From Pseudomonas sp. G2-4 (lineage in GTDB: Bacteria > Pseudomonadota > Gammaproteobacteria > Pseudomonadales > Pseudomonadaceae), in assembly GCF_030064125.1 (NCBI RefSeq), contig NZ_CP125957.1, forward strand, positions 1,302,001 through 1,366,000: 64,000 nucleotides of DNA. The letters run 5' to 3'. The notes beneath the pieces are model-generated. The model was given only the letters and a program-made list of their open reading frames with translations, did not search any database and was not told the DNA's origin. The first letter of the stretch is position 1. The number at the start of each line of letters is the position of its first letter. A program made the translations under genes and the position numbers. This document shows positions 52,949-61,961 of this stretch, piece by piece.

Positions 52949-55399
52949 TTACTTGCCAGGCACCAGGGTCAACCGCGTCTTGCCATACGCTCGATCAAAA
53001 TTCTGCGGTTGCATGGGCAGGTTCTGATATTGCCCCTTGATCCACGGATCGATGCCGTTGACGTAGTTCGGGCTGGCCGGGTTATCGGATTGGCCGGTGC
53101 CGCCCTGAATCATCAACGGCTCGGGCTGGCCGAAGTCGACGATAAAGCGCGTTGCCGGCGCGAGGGTGGTGGTGAAATCCTGGCCCCAAGCGAACGGCGC
53201 CATGTTGAGTGTGGTGGCGTCGCCTCCGGCCGGTATTGGGCCGCGCACGATCTGGCCGTTGCTGTTTTTCCACGCGTAGTGATGCAGCTTGCCCCACTGC
53301 CAGGCCTTGTGATCAGCGCCCAACTGGCTGTCGCCGGCGCTGATGGCCGCGGCCAGGCTTCGAGCGAGGATAACGGCCTTGTCTTCCTTCTGCGGTGTAC
53401 GCACGTCGTCCCAGAACGGGCTGTCCTCGCGACCCAGCAGATGATCGGCCTGGGCCGAGTAGGACAATTGGCCGTTGGCGACCAGCGCTTTCCACGCCGG
53501 GCTGCTGTCCGGGCCCAGCTCGTCGAGGAAAATCTGCTTCATGCTTTCCTGCAGGAACAGCTCATAGATCGCGGCGTCGGCGGAGGTCGGGCTGAGCCGG
53601 CCATCGAACGCCATCAGGCGGGTGTAAGCCTCGCGGGCGTTGGCCCGGTCAGCCACAGGCAGCGCTTCGATCGCTTGCTTGAGCGGCTGGGCCATGCCCG
53701 GTGCTTCGAAGACTTTCCTGAGCTTGGCCGCGAACGTCGTGGTCTGGTCGTACTGCATGGCGGTCAGGCTGCGGGCATCATGCTTGCCCCCGCCGGCCAG
53801 TTCGGCCATGCGCTCGCCACGCTCCGGCGCGGCCCAGGAATTGGACAGCTGCATGCCGTAGCCGTCGGGAATGACCCGCTGGTTGGCGGTGCCGAGCCAG
53901 CCTTGGGCCGGGTCCTGGTCGTAAGGGTGCAGCATCGGGTCGGCGTAACCGTCCCAATCGTAGCGCCCCTCCCAACCCGGCGACGGCAACAGGCCTTCGC
54001 CTTCGCGGCGGTTCGGATAACGGCCGGTGACTTGCCAGCCGATGTTGCTGGCGCCGGCGAACACCATGTTCACCGCCAAGGCGCGGATTTCCCGGCTGGC
54101 GTCGGAGGCTTTCTCGACGTTCTGTGCCCGGGACAGGTCGAAAAATGCGTCCAGGGTCTTGTCGTCGGAGAAGCTCGGGGTTTGCAAGGCCAGGCCAAAA
54201 CCGTTGGCCATGGCCAGCCCCTGGGCGCTGTTGAGCAGCGGGCCGTGGCGGGTTTCAAATACCGCCTCGCGAATCGGTCGCTGACCCTTGATGAAGTAGG
54301 TTTCGTTACGCACCATCACTGGCTGCCATTTGCCGTTGACCTCGTAGGACAGGCCATTGCCCTGGCGTCGGATCTTTTCCAGGAACAGGTCCTGGTTGTC
54401 CCCCAGTACGCTGGTCATGCTCCAGGCCACTTTGCCGTTGAAGCCCGCCAGAATTATGGGAATGCCCGCTACGGAAAGCCCGGCCGCCTGGTACTTGGGC
54501 GCACGGATCTGCACAGGTACCCACAGCGACGACGTGCCCAATGGCCCATGGCTGTCGCTGGCCAGCAGGCTCTTGCCGCTGCGGCTGCGTTGCGGCGCGA
54601 TGGCCCAGTTGCTCGAAGACGTTGCATTCAACAGGTTCAGCCCGCTCAACTGGGCGGTGGCCTGGCTGATTTCGGCCAGGCCCGGGACTTGTCCATTGAG
54701 TCGCAGTCCTTGGTACTTATCGGCCTCGGCCAGCGGCAGTTGCTCGTCCGGATAGGACGGGCTCAGCCAGGCGAGTTTGTCAGGGGAGACGGTCTGGGCC
54801 AGCACCAGGCTGGCGATTTCTTCTGGCAGGTTGGCCGACTGGCTGAAATTCAGCAGGCAGAACATCAACGCCGAGTCTTCCGGCTTCCAGTACTCGGGTT
54901 TGTAGCCGGTGGCAGCCAGGTCCGAAGGCAGCTTGTCGCGGTAGCGGAACAGGTAGGCATTGACGCCGCGGGCATAGACTTCGAAGAAGCGTTTGAGCCG
55001 AGGCGAAGACGCCTTGTACAGCTCATCGGCGTTTTTCTTCAGATTGATGGCGCGCATGTAGCGGTCGACATCCAGCCGCTCGGCGCCGGACATTTCCGCC
55101 AACCGACCCTGGGCCAGCAGGCGCAGGGTCACCATCTGGGTGACGCGATCGCTGGCGTGGACGTAGCCGAGGGTGAACAGGGCGTCGTGGAAGCTGTTGC
55201 TTTCGATCAGCGGCATGCCCAGGGCATTGCGCCGAACCGAGACGTTCTGCGCCAGCCCCTTGAGCGGCTGCACGCCGGAGGTGGGTGCTACGGTGTCCTG
55301 CGTGTTCCAGGCCTGGCAACCGCTCAAACCGAGCACACTGGCCACTGCGGCGGCAACGCCGAGCCGGGGAATGAAAGAAATAGAGGCTGGCGAGGCCAT
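52949..55399 (-). CDS. quiP: Penicillin-acylase-family acyl-homoserine-lactone acylase (QuiP-like)
   Basis: An 816-residue Ntn-hydrolase of the penicillin acylase family. The N-terminus is a lipoprotein-like or secretory signal with 'LGLSGC' (Cys28). The nucleophile is the Ser of 'SSSNWAIAP' at residue 263, which after autocleavage becomes the N-terminus of the beta chain; 'HGPLG' and '[12 protein letters not shown]' are further family features. Size and sequence match QuiP, an acylase that degrades long-chain acyl-homoserine lactones. The real substrate cannot be read from sequence. Confidence 0.82.
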   Translation of the reverse strand: MASPASISFIPRLGVAAAVASVLGLSGCQAWNTQDTVAPTSGVQPLKGLAQNVSVRRNALGMPLIESNSFHDALFTLGYVHASDRVTQMVTLRLLAQGRLAEMSGAERLDVDRYMRAINLKKNADELYKASSPRLKRFFEVYARGVNAYLFRYRDKLPSDLAATGYKPEYWKPEDSALMFCLLNFSQSANLPEEIASLVLAQTVSPDKLAWLSPSYPDEQLPLAEADKYQGLRLNGQVPGLAEISQATAQLSGLNLLNATSSSNWAIAPQRSRSGKSLLASDSHGPLGTSSLWVPVQIRAPKYQAAGLSVAGIPIILAGFNGKVAWSMTSVLGDNQDLFLEKIRRQGNGLSYEVNGKWQPVMVRNETYFIKGQRPIREAVFETRHGPLLNSAQGLAMANGFGLALQTPSFSDDKTLDAFFDLSRAQNVEKASDASREIRALAVNMVFAGASNIGWQVTGRYPNRREGEGLLPSPGWEGRYDWDGYADPMLHPYDQDPAQGWLGTANQRVIPDGYGMQLSNSWAAPERGERMAELAGGGKHDARSLTAMQYDQTTTFAAKLRKVFEAPGMAQPLKQAIEALPVADRANAREAYTRLMAFDGRLSPTSADAAIYELFLQESMKQIFLDELGPDSSPAWKALVANGQLSYSAQADHLLGREDSPFWDDVRTPQKEDKAVILARSLAAAISAGDSQLGADHKAWQWGKLHHYAWKNSNGQIVRGPIPAGGDATTLNMAPFAWGQDFTTTLAPATRFIVDFGQPEPLMIQGGTGQSDNPASPNYVNGIDPWIKGQYQNLPMQPQNFDRAYGKTRLTLVPGK

Positions 55400-55572
55400 G
55401 GCAAAGCTCCTGCGGGAGGGGGCAGCAATAAAGGCGCTACGTTAGTGAGCGGGAGGGGGCGGCGCAAGCGGGGGCGAGGGTTATTTGTTGATTTGGCGAT
55501 GAATGCCTGGGGCCACGGTTCCGGATAAGGCTTGCCTGTAGGAAACAGTGGTGCTCAAGTACGGAAAATCCA

Positions 55573-56154
55573 ATGACTAGCAATGGAAAAACCGCCATGG
55601 AGCTACAAAGTAACGCGGCGCTGATCCTCATCGATCAACAGAAAGGCATCCTTCATCCCAGGCTTGGCCCTCGCAACAACCCCGAGGCTGAGTTGCGCAT
55701 GAGCGAGCTCCTGGCTTTCTGGCGACATTCGGCGCGGCCGGTGATTCATGTCCATCACCTGTCCCGTTCACCGGACTCGGTGTTCTGGCCGGGACAGTCA
55801 GGCGTGGAGGTTCAGCAACGGTTCGAGCCGATGACCGGGGAAGGCCTGATTCAGAAGCAGGTGCCGGACGCGTTCAGTGGCACCCGTCTGGAGGCGGATC
55901 TGCGCGAGGCTGGGATCGGGCAGTTGGTGATCGTCGGCGTGGCAACGAACAACTCGGTAGAGTCAACGGCGCGTACGGCCGGCAACCTGGGATTCGACAC
56001 CTGGGTGGTCGAGGACGCCTGCTTTACCTTCGACAAGGCCGATTATTTCGGTATTGCCCGTACGGCCAGCGAGGTGCATGCCATGTCGCTGGGCAACTTG
56101 CATGGCGAGTATGCGACGGTGGTCAGTGTGAGGCAGATTCTTGAGGCGGGTTGA
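55573..56154 (+). CDS. Isochorismatase-fold hydrolase-like protein with Ser in place of the nucleophilic Cys
   Basis: A 193-residue isochorismatase-like protein (cysteine hydrolase superfamily). The catalytic Asp (D21 in 'LILIDQQKG') and Lys (K95 in 'LIQKQVPDAFSGT') are in place. The usual GVxTxxCVxxTxR motif reads GVATNNSVESTAR, so the nucleophile position is Ser128. True isochorismatases also lack the Cys, so activity is not excluded. Neighbours give no substrate clue. The ATG at 55573 is used; an alternative is 55597. Confidence 0.85.
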   Translation: MTSNGKTAMELQSNAALILIDQQKGILHPRLGPRNNPEAELRMSELLAFWRHSARPVIHVHHLSRSPDSVFWPGQSGVEVQQRFEPMTGEGLIQKQVPDAFSGTRLEADLREAGIGQLVIVGVATNNSVESTARTAGNLGFDTWVVEDACFTFDKADYFGIARTASEVHAMSLGNLHGEYATVVSVRQILEAG

Positions 56155-56160
56155 TCATCT

Positions 56161-56303
56161 TGTGAGAGCGAGCGTGTCAGATTAATCCATGCTGACTGGC
56201 CCACCGCATTCGCGAGCAAGCTCGCTCCCACAGGGGGTTTGTGGCGAGACGATACTCAGTGATCACCACCGATCCCTGTGGGAGCGAGCTTGCTCGCGAT
56301 GAC
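56161..56303. repeat. Cluster of three class A REPs, one truncated
   Basis: A degraded REP (56161-56175), an inverted REP (about 56206-56234) and a direct REP (about 56274-56303) lie between the isochorismatase-like gene and the SEC-C gene. Confidence 0.85.
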
Positions 56304-56338
56304 GGTCTAGCAGGCGAAGAAAGTTTTCGCCTGGCTCC

Positions 56339-56542
56339 TCAAGCCCCGTGACACTTCTTGAATTTCTTGCCATTGCCACAAGGGCAAGGGTCGTTGCGGC
56401 CGACATCCTTCAGGGCGTTGCGCACCGGTTCCTGGTGGGCGTGGCCGCAGTTCGGGCCGTGGACATGGCCGTGATCGTGATCGTGCTGATGGTCATGATC
56501 GTGGTTGCAATCAGGGCCATGAACGTGGGGTTGCTGGGTCAT
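56339..56542 (-). CDS. Histidine-rich SEC-C motif protein
   Basis: A 67-residue protein. The N-terminal ~37 residues are packed with His and Asp ([13 protein letters not shown] with two Cys nearby: PDCNHD and PNCGHA), a likely Zn/Ni/Co buffer. The C-terminus is a SEC-C zinc finger '[19 protein letters not shown]'. SEC-C motifs occur at the SecA C-terminus and in small stand-alone proteins. It ends the run of minus-strand genes after the LEA-like lipoprotein, five bases away. Confidence 0.88.
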   Translation of the reverse strand: MTQQPHVHGPDCNHDHDHQHDHDHGHVHGPNCGHAHQEPVRNALKDVGRNDPCPCGNGKKFKKCHGA

Positions 56543-56547
56543 CGGGG

Positions 56548-57033
56548 TTACTCCGCAATAAAATCGGCGGCGATTATCACGCCATTGCGCTTCAGGTGCA
56601 CGTAGTGAGCGATGAATAATCCGGTTTCCAGCTCACCTTCCAGACGATAGGGAATCTGCTGTCGGGGTTTTTCGAGCAATTTCACCACGTCCCGCACTTG
56701 TGGCCACAGATTGGTACGGATCGGCACCTTGAAGTAGCCGCTGCGTTGAGGACCCACGGTGAACCAGTGTTCATGCTCACCTTCGGTCAGCAGCAGATCA
56801 CCCAGGTGGATACGGTAGGTCAGGCCGCGCACGGTCAGGTCGCTGTCGGTGGGGTTGTCGACGCGAAAGTGCAGCATGAACTTCTGTTCCAGCAACCGGG
56901 CCCGCACCACCTCGACCTTGACCAGGTGCACCTGCGGTTCAGGGGCTTCGTCACCTCGCCAGAACGCACAGCCGCCAAGCCCGACGAACAGCAGCAGGCA
57001 AGTGATGCGTAGCCAGTGTGAAGAGTGAGTCAT
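56548..57033 (-). CDS. LEA14-type lipoprotein (LEA type 2 family)
   Basis: A 161-residue lipoprotein: signal peptide with lipobox 'VGLGGC' (Cys22), then a single LEA type 2/WHy-like beta-sandwich with '[33 protein letters not shown]' as the conserved core. Such domains are linked to stress and desiccation responses in other organisms; the role in Pseudomonas is unknown. It lies between SEC-C proteins on the same strand. Confidence 0.82.
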   Translation of the reverse strand: MTHSSHWLRITCLLLFVGLGGCAFWRGDEAPEPQVHLVKVEVVRARLLEQKFMLHFRVDNPTDSDLTVRGLTYRIHLGDLLLTEGEHEHWFTVGPQRSGYFKVPIRTNLWPQVRDVVKLLEKPRQQIPYRLEGELETGLFIAHYVHLKRNGVIIAADFIAE

Positions 57034-57101
57034 GTCCGTGCCTCTGGTCTATTCCCAGTCTAGCCCGCTGGTGAGCGGGCGAGCGTCGGACGATTCCGAT
57101 A

Positions 57102-57578
57102 TCAACGCGTGAAGTAGCCTGCACAGCACTTCTTGAATTTGTGTCCACTGCCGCATGGGCAGCTGTCGTTGCGTCCGGCCTTGACCGGCACGGTGGGGTC
57201 GATGAAGTACCAGCGCCCGCCATTCTGTACGAACGATGACTGTTCGCGGTGGCTATGTTCTCCCTGGCCGTCGTGCCAGCGCGCGGTAAACGTGACAAAG
57301 GCGTGTTCCGGCTGCCCGCCGAACACCTCGCTGCTTTCCACCTGCAGCCCCAGCCAGGTGCTTTTGGCACTCCATTCGCTGATGGAAGGGCGATCGAGGC
57401 CGTCCTGTTGGGCCGGGAGGGTAGTGGCTACCAGGTAATCCACCAGTCCCAGCACGTAGGCGCTATAGCGTGAGCGCATCAAGGCTTCGGCGCAGGGGGC
57501 CGGGTGTCCGTCGTGGTAATGGCCGCAGCAGGTGTCCAATGGGTTGCCACTGCCGCAGGGACAAATGGTTGTGTGCAT
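57102..57578 (-). CDS. YchJ-family protein with two SEC-C motifs
   Basis: A 158-residue UPF0225/YchJ protein. Short Cys-rich SEC-C modules are at both ends ('[19 protein letters not shown]' near residue 5 and '[20 protein letters not shown]' near residue 135). Between them is the YchJ NTF2-like core with '[24 protein letters not shown]'. The start at 57578 ([11 protein letters not shown]) is preferred because it matches the family. The function is unknown. Confidence 0.88.
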   Translation of the reverse strand: MHTTICPCGSGNPLDTCCGHYHDGHPAPCAEALMRSRYSAYVLGLVDYLVATTLPAQQDGLDRPSISEWSAKSTWLGLQVESSEVFGGQPEHAFVTFTARWHDGQGEHSHREQSSFVQNGGRWYFIDPTVPVKAGRNDSCPCGSGHKFKKCCAGYFTR

Positions 57579-57592
57579 GCTTGTGTTCACGG

Positions 57593-58090
57593 CTACCACC
57601 AGTATTTTCCAAAGTTTTCCGGGTTGGCCCAAAAACGTGAGTTGAGCCAGTCGGGGACTTGTTTGTATTCAAGCAGATCGTAGGTAAACAGGGTCAGCAC
57701 CTGCTCTTCACGCTGGAATCGCTCGCTGGCTTGCAGGGCCAGGGAGAAAAAGTCGGTCTCTTGCCAGCCGCAGGCGTTAAGGTCGGCCAGCACCGCGATA
57801 CGACTGGCGTTGAGATTGCGGATACCGCCCAACAGGTTCAGACCGTCGCGCTTGGGTAGATGCTCCAGGCAATCGAGAGCCAGGGCCAGGTCAAAGCGCT
57901 GCGCCGCCACATTCGCTGGCAGCGAGCCAGGGCCGGCGTGGACCACTTCGGTGCCGGGATGCGCTTGCTGGAACGCTTCGAGCGCGGGAAAGCTGCTGGC
58001 GCCGAGCAATAGCAGTTTTTGCGGGGCGTAACGATCAAGCACGGCGGCCAATGCTTGCTGGGGCGTGCGTGAAGAAATGGCAACGGTCAT
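57593..58090 (-). CDS. Methyltransferase-like protein (DUF6231-type), likely degenerate
   Basis: A 165-residue protein with a class I methyltransferase-like pattern: '[18 protein letters not shown]' (nucleotide-binding strand-turn-helix), '[18 protein letters not shown]' and '[13 protein letters not shown]'. It is shorter than active methyltransferases and the SAM-binding glycine motif is weak. The end contains many Trp, Tyr and Phe. It precedes the ychJ-like gene by 14 bases on the same strand and is probably co-transcribed. Confidence 0.65.
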   Translation of the reverse strand: MTVAISSRTPQQALAAVLDRYAPQKLLLLGASSFPALEAFQQAHPGTEVVHAGPGSLPANVAAQRFDLALALDCLEHLPKRDGLNLLGGIRNLNASRIAVLADLNACGWQETDFFSLALQASERFQREEQVLTLFTYDLLEYKQVPDWLNSRFWANPENFGKYWW

Positions 58091-58229
58091 CGAAGTTCCT
58101 CAGTCAGAACCACAACGATAGCCTGCCCGGACATCATGGCCTAGAGCGGTTTGTGCTTAAACGAGTCGAACTGCCGTAAACACGGGGCGAAACTCGCGAA
58201 TGTCGAAGGCTGGCGCAGACCCGAACTCG

Positions 58230-58241
58230 GGTCTTTACTCC
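58230..58241 (+). promoter_or_regulatory. Conserved 12-mer upstream of the first OmpA gene
   Basis: GGTCTTTACTCC occurs 41 bases before this ATG and again 40 bases before the ATG of the second OmpA gene. It is a shared leader or promoter element. Confidence 0.5.
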
Positions 58242-58282
58242 CCTGAATCGGCGCTACGCCGATCCCTCAAGGAGAAAACCCG

Positions 58283-58978
58283 ATGAGCATAGTTCGGACA
58301 GCGTTACCCCTGGTTCTGCTCACCAGTGTGTTGACTGGTTGCGCAGGTTTGCAGAAAACCGACTGGCCGACCTGTGCGGCCGTCGGCGGCGTAATCGGCG
58401 CGGGCCTGGGCGCCACCGAAAGTACCTCCTGGGCCGGCGGTGGAGCGCTATTCGTCGGCACCATGGCGGCGGCCTATTGCTGGGTGCACGGCGATGGCGA
58501 CGAAGATGGCGATGGTGTCCCAGACAGCCGCGACAAGTGCCCGGGTACACCGAAGGGCGTGCAGGTCGATGCTGACGGCTGCCCGCCGCCCGTCCCGGCG
58601 CCAGTGGTTGAAGAAGTCGTGGTGGTCAAGGAAGAAACCATCGTGATCCGCGACGTGCATTTTGAGTTCAACAAAGCCACGCTGACCCCGGGCGACAAGG
58701 ATGTCCTGAGTACCGTTGCGACGCGGCTGAAGCAAGAAACATCCACCGCGCAACTGCGGGTCACCGGCCACACCGACAGTGTTGGCAGCGATGCCTACAA
58801 CCAACGGTTGTCTGAGAAACGGGCCAATTCGGTGGTGCAATACCTGGTCGAGAACGGTGTGCCTCGTGCCAGTTTCGTCTCGGTGTCCGGTGCCGGTGAG
58901 AGTCAGCCGGTGGCCGACAACAAGACCGCCGATGGCCGCGCGATGAACCGCCGCACGGAAATCAAGATAAACCGCTGA
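58283..58978 (+). CDS. OmpA-family lipoprotein, paralogue 1
   Basis: A 231-residue outer-membrane lipoprotein: lipobox 'VLTGC' with Cys20, a Gly-rich hydrophobic segment (~35-65), an acidic calcium-binding-like repeat 'GDGDEDGDGVPDSRDKCPGTP' type region (~70-100), and a C-terminal OmpA peptidoglycan-binding domain (~120-231) with 'TGHTDSVGSDAYNQRLSEKRA'. It should tether the outer membrane to the cell wall. It stands in tandem with a paralogue 90 bases downstream. The ribosome site is AAGGAGA. Confidence 0.9.
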   Translation: MSIVRTALPLVLLTSVLTGCAGLQKTDWPTCAAVGGVIGAGLGATESTSWAGGGALFVGTMAAAYCWVHGDGDEDGDGVPDSRDKCPGTPKGVQVDADGCPPPVPAPVVEEVVVVKEETIVIRDVHFEFNKATLTPGDKDVLSTVATRLKQETSTAQLRVTGHTDSVGSDAYNQRLSEKRANSVVQYLVENGVPRASFVSVSGAGESQPVADNKTADGRAMNRRTEIKINR

Positions 58979-59016
58979 AACCCTTGTCATCCGCAGCTTG
59001 TGCAGTCGCGGATGCA

Positions 59017-59028
59017 GGTCTTTACTCC
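59017..59028 (+). promoter_or_regulatory. Conserved 12-mer upstream of the second OmpA gene
   Basis: GGTCTTTACTCC is identical to the element at 58230-58241 and lies at almost the same distance from its gene. Confidence 0.5.
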
Positions 59029-59068
59029 TGTGTGACCGGTATGGGCCGGTGACACAGGAGCCTTCACC

Positions 59069-59794
59069 ATGAACGTTCTAATAAAGGCCGCCGTACCGGT
59101 ATTGCTGGCGGGCAGTTTGTTGTCCGGCTGCGCCACTCACAGCGATGGCAGCGCACCTCTTAATCAACGCACCTGGCCAATCTGCAGCCTGATCGGCGGA
59201 CTGGTCGGCGGTGGGCTTGGCGCCATTGAAAGCAGCGGCTGGGCTGCCGGCGGCGCGGCCTTGGGGTTGGTGGGCGGTGGTTTGATCTGCTACGCCCAGG
59301 ATGGCGATGAAGACGACGATGGCGTGTTCGACCGCCGCGACCGTTGTCCTGACACGCCGGCCAATACCCCCGTCGAACATCACGGTTGCCCGCTGCCGCA
59401 ATACCCGGCCAGTGCGCCACCGGTCGAGCCTCAGGCACCGGCCACCGAAGTCATCACCCTCAACGATGCCGGCAAGGTGCTGTTCGATTTCGACAAATCC
59501 GATCTCACGGCAGAAGCTCGCAGCCAGCTCGATGGGCTGATGGGCAAATTGAGCCAGGCCAATATCGCCAGCATCCGGGTGGTGGGCCACACCGACAGCG
59601 TCGGAACCGATGCCTACAATGAGGGCTTGTCCGAACGGCGCGCCAACAGCGTCGTGGAGTACTTGCTGACCCAGGGGCTGGCCCCGGACAAACTCACCAG
59701 CGAAGGCAAGGGTGAAAGCGAACCGGTGGCTGACAACGAGAGCGACGAAGGGCGGGCGCAGAACCGTCGGGTTGAACTGCATCTCCAGCGTTGA
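59069..59794 (+). CDS. OmpA-family lipoprotein, paralogue 2
   Basis: A 241-residue protein with the same plan as its upstream neighbour: lipobox 'LLSGC' (Cys21), Gly-rich segment, acidic repeat 'DGDEDDDGVFDRRDRCPDTP', then an OmpA domain with 'VGHTDSVGTDAYNEGLSERRA'. It clearly arose by tandem duplication followed by divergence. It is preceded by AGGAG and the shared 12-mer. Confidence 0.9.
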   Translation: MNVLIKAAVPVLLAGSLLSGCATHSDGSAPLNQRTWPICSLIGGLVGGGLGAIESSGWAAGGAALGLVGGGLICYAQDGDEDDDGVFDRRDRCPDTPANTPVEHHGCPLPQYPASAPPVEPQAPATEVITLNDAGKVLFDFDKSDLTAEARSQLDGLMGKLSQANIASIRVVGHTDSVGTDAYNEGLSERRANSVVEYLLTQGLAPDKLTSEGKGESEPVADNESDEGRAQNRRVELHLQR

Positions 59795-59938
59795 GCCCTG
59801 CGCCAGAGCCGTCGGATCGCCAGAAGGGCGGTTCGGCGGTCACTGGCCGATGGTAAATTAAATTTACCCTTCCCTCTGGCTTATCCTGCGCGCAAGCCGT
59901 TACTGTGCGCCCAAAGAATAATACTCATCGGGAGGCGT

Positions 59939-60211
59939 ATGAAGGTGTTTTGGGGACTGGGGCGCTTGCTGACCCTGCTGTTTTGGCTAGTGGTGCTGGT
60001 CAACCTGATCATGCCGTTTGTCCATCCGCTGCATGAGCTGGTCAATTTCGCTGGAGCGATGTTGCTGGCGGTCCATGTGCTGGAGCTTTTGTTGTTCCGG
60101 GCGCGCTTTCGTGGCCGACCCTCGCCTGGCCGCGATCGCCTCAGAGTGCTGCTGTTCGGCATCTTTCACCTGCTAACCATCCCGACCGCGCCAGAGGCTT
60201 CCCATGCGTAA
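59939..60211 (+). CDS. DUF1145 small membrane protein
   Basis: A 90-residue protein with two or three membrane segments ('LLTLLFWLVVLVNLIMP', 'FAGAMLLAVHVLELLLF') and a basic loop. It fits the DUF1145 family of unknown function. It overlaps the following collagen-like gene by eight bases, so the two are translationally coupled. Confidence 0.8.
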   Translation: MKVFWGLGRLLTLLFWLVVLVNLIMPFVHPLHELVNFAGAMLLAVHVLELLLFRARFRGRPSPGRDRLRVLLFGIFHLLTIPTAPEASHA

Positions 60212-60962
60212 ATTGTGTCTGCTCGTTGCCTTCGCGTGCCCATGGGCATCGGCCCAAGTGCTTCAGGTAGAAAGTCACTCGTTGATGCGCCTGCCCAACA
60301 CTACTAGCACCCTGACCCTGGAGCGGCTGGACGTGGCCGATTACGGCACGTTGCTGGTGCCTTCCAACGTCACGCAATTGTCCATCGGCCAACTGCACCT
60401 GGGGCGGGAGGCGCGAATCGCCATCGTGCCTGCGCAGCAGGTGCTGGAAATGAAGGTTGCCCAGGCTGAATTGGCCGACGGCAGCCAGATCACGTCCCGT
60501 GGCGCGCCGGGCACCTACACGAAGGCGGCCCGGCCGGGGCGCGATCTCAACTTGCGTTTCAATGCCTTGAATGCGCCGCTGTTGTCGGTGGATGCCCGTG
60601 GCGGTACCGGTGCCCCGGGTTTCGTCGGCCTTGACGGTGCCAATGGCCAGGCGCCGGGTTGCACTTGGGGTTCGGCCGGCCGCGGTGCCGACGGCAGTAA
60701 CGGCAGCGATGGACAACCGGGTGCGGCTGGTGCGCTGGTACGCCTCGAAGTGCCTCGCGAGTATCCCGACGAACAGATCAAGGTCGCAGTGGACGGCGGT
60801 GCCGGTGGCGCGGCCGGGCCTGGTGGCAAGCCTGGTGCCGGGGGTAAGGCCAAGGGCTGTCTCATCTATACCGCCGACGGCGGTAAAAGCGGTCGCCCTG
60901 GTGCCGATGGCCAGCCAGGACCGGCTGGAGCGGCGGGGGCGGTGACGGTGCAACGGTTCTGA
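60204..60962 (+). CDS. Secreted collagen-like (Gly-X-Y rich) protein
   Basis: A 252-residue protein with a signal peptide (~1-17, ending ASA). Residues ~20-125 are a beta-rich domain. Residues ~130-185 and ~195-248 carry broken Gly-X-Y stretches (GLDGANGQAPG, GQPGAAGAL, GQPGPAGAAGAV). Two Cys lie at the ends of the repeats. The triplets are short and interrupted, so a true triple helix is uncertain. It is coupled to the DUF1145 gene. No further function is recognised. Confidence 0.75.
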   Translation: MRKLCLLVAFACPWASAQVLQVESHSLMRLPNTTSTLTLERLDVADYGTLLVPSNVTQLSIGQLHLGREARIAIVPAQQVLEMKVAQAELADGSQITSRGAPGTYTKAARPGRDLNLRFNALNAPLLSVDARGGTGAPGFVGLDGANGQAPGCTWGSAGRGADGSNGSDGQPGAAGALVRLEVPREYPDEQIKVAVDGGAGGAAGPGGKPGAGGKAKGCLIYTADGGKSGRPGADGQPGPAGAAGAVTVQRF

Positions 60963-61013
60963 AGAAAAATCTGATCTCGACCTGTGGGAGATTCTATGGT
61001 GCAGGGCTACCCC

Positions 61014-61961
61014 CTAAATGCCTTTCGGTAAGTATTCGCTCTGATTCTTCAGCAGGGCGAATACCACTCGGGCAAGCTTGCGGGCCAGTGCCACTAATGC
61101 TTCGGTTGTGCTGAGTCCCCGGGCCCTTAGTGCCTCATAAAAACCCTTCCATGCCGCTGTGCGCCTCGCCGACATCGCGGCGTTGTGCATCAATCGACGG
61201 GCCTCTGGGTCACCTCGCTTAGACAGGCAGCGGCGTCCCTTCTTTTTCCCTGAGTCCGATATACGCAGGTCTAGGCCCAGAAAAGCGATGAAGGCATCGG
61301 CATTTCTGAAATCCCCACGCTGAAACGACGTGAGCAAACGGGCACCGTTCAACAGGCCAATGCCTTCGACTTTCATGCAGCGCTTGAGCTGAGCGCCCAA
61401 GCCAGCGGCTTCCAACTGCGTCTGGATTGTTTTCTCGAGCAAGATCTCCAGTCGTTGCATGGCCTTTATCTGGTTCTCAAAGGCCCTTTTGAGCAACGGT
61501 TCGTTGGACCAACTTTGCTTGAGGCTGACACGCGCCTGGACCAAGGCTGCCCGACGCCGGAAGAGGCTTATAAGCCGGCAATACAAGGGCGATGGCGGGG
61601 TCCACGGGTGCAACTGGTGGCCTTCGTTGTTCAAGTAGCGAGCCAACAACCGAGCATCCAGCGCATCGGTTTTAGCGCGAACTTTCACACCTTTGCGGTA
61701 ATGGCTGAGCTCGTAGCCGCCGATCATGTAGATCACACAGCCTTGCGCATAAGCCAGATCGGCGAATTCCTGATGATAGATATTGGTGGCTTCGATGGCG
61801 ACATCCACTGGCGCGGACAATTCCTTGAGCCACTTCTTGATCGCTGCCTTGGTGTTGGGGATCGCTTCCAGTCGATCTGTTTCTGCGTGATAAATCACCA
61901 ACTCATCTTTGGCGACATCAACACCCACGATCGGCTTTGCGACAGAAACCGGCATTGCCAT
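61014..61961 (-). CDS. IS110-family transposase (DEDD recombinase)
   Basis: A 315-residue transposase. The N-terminal RuvC-like domain has the DEDD set D15 ('VGVDVAKDE'), E57 ('VAIEATN'), D99 and D102 ('AKTDALDARLLARY'). A coiled-coil follows (~130-190). The C-terminal Transposase_20 domain (~195-290) contains 'VEGIGLLNGARLL' and 'CLSKRGDPEARRLMHNAA' with the probable catalytic Ser247. The frame is intact and full length. The enzyme is expected to act with the RNA encoded by the adjacent non-coding end. Confidence 0.95.
   Translation of the reverse strand: MAMPVSVAKPIVGVDVAKDELVIYHAETDRLEAIPNTKAAIKKWLKELSAPVDVAIEATNIYHQEFADLAYAQGCVIYMIGGYELSHYRKGVKVRAKTDALDARLLARYLNNEGHQLHPWTPPSPLYCRLISLFRRRAALVQARVSLKQSWSNEPLLKRAFENQIKAMQRLEILLEKTIQTQLEAAGLGAQLKRCMKVEGIGLLNGARLLTSFQRGDFRNADAFIAFLGLDLRISDSGKKKGRRCLSKRGDPEARRLMHNAAMSARRTAAWKGFYEALRARGLSTTEALVALARKLARVVFALLKNQSEYLPKGI

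Noticed and set aside
52727..55528. 933-codon open frame antisense to the QuiP-like gene
   Set aside because: Low-complexity Gln/Arg/Val-rich translation typical of the reverse strand of Pseudomonas genes; the sense frame encodes a clear Ntn-hydrolase.
60992..61013. Downstream end of the IS considered as the bridge-RNA location, as in the IS1111 subgroup
   Set aside because: Only 22 bases are available there; the long non-coding end lies upstream of the transposase, as in the IS110 subgroup.
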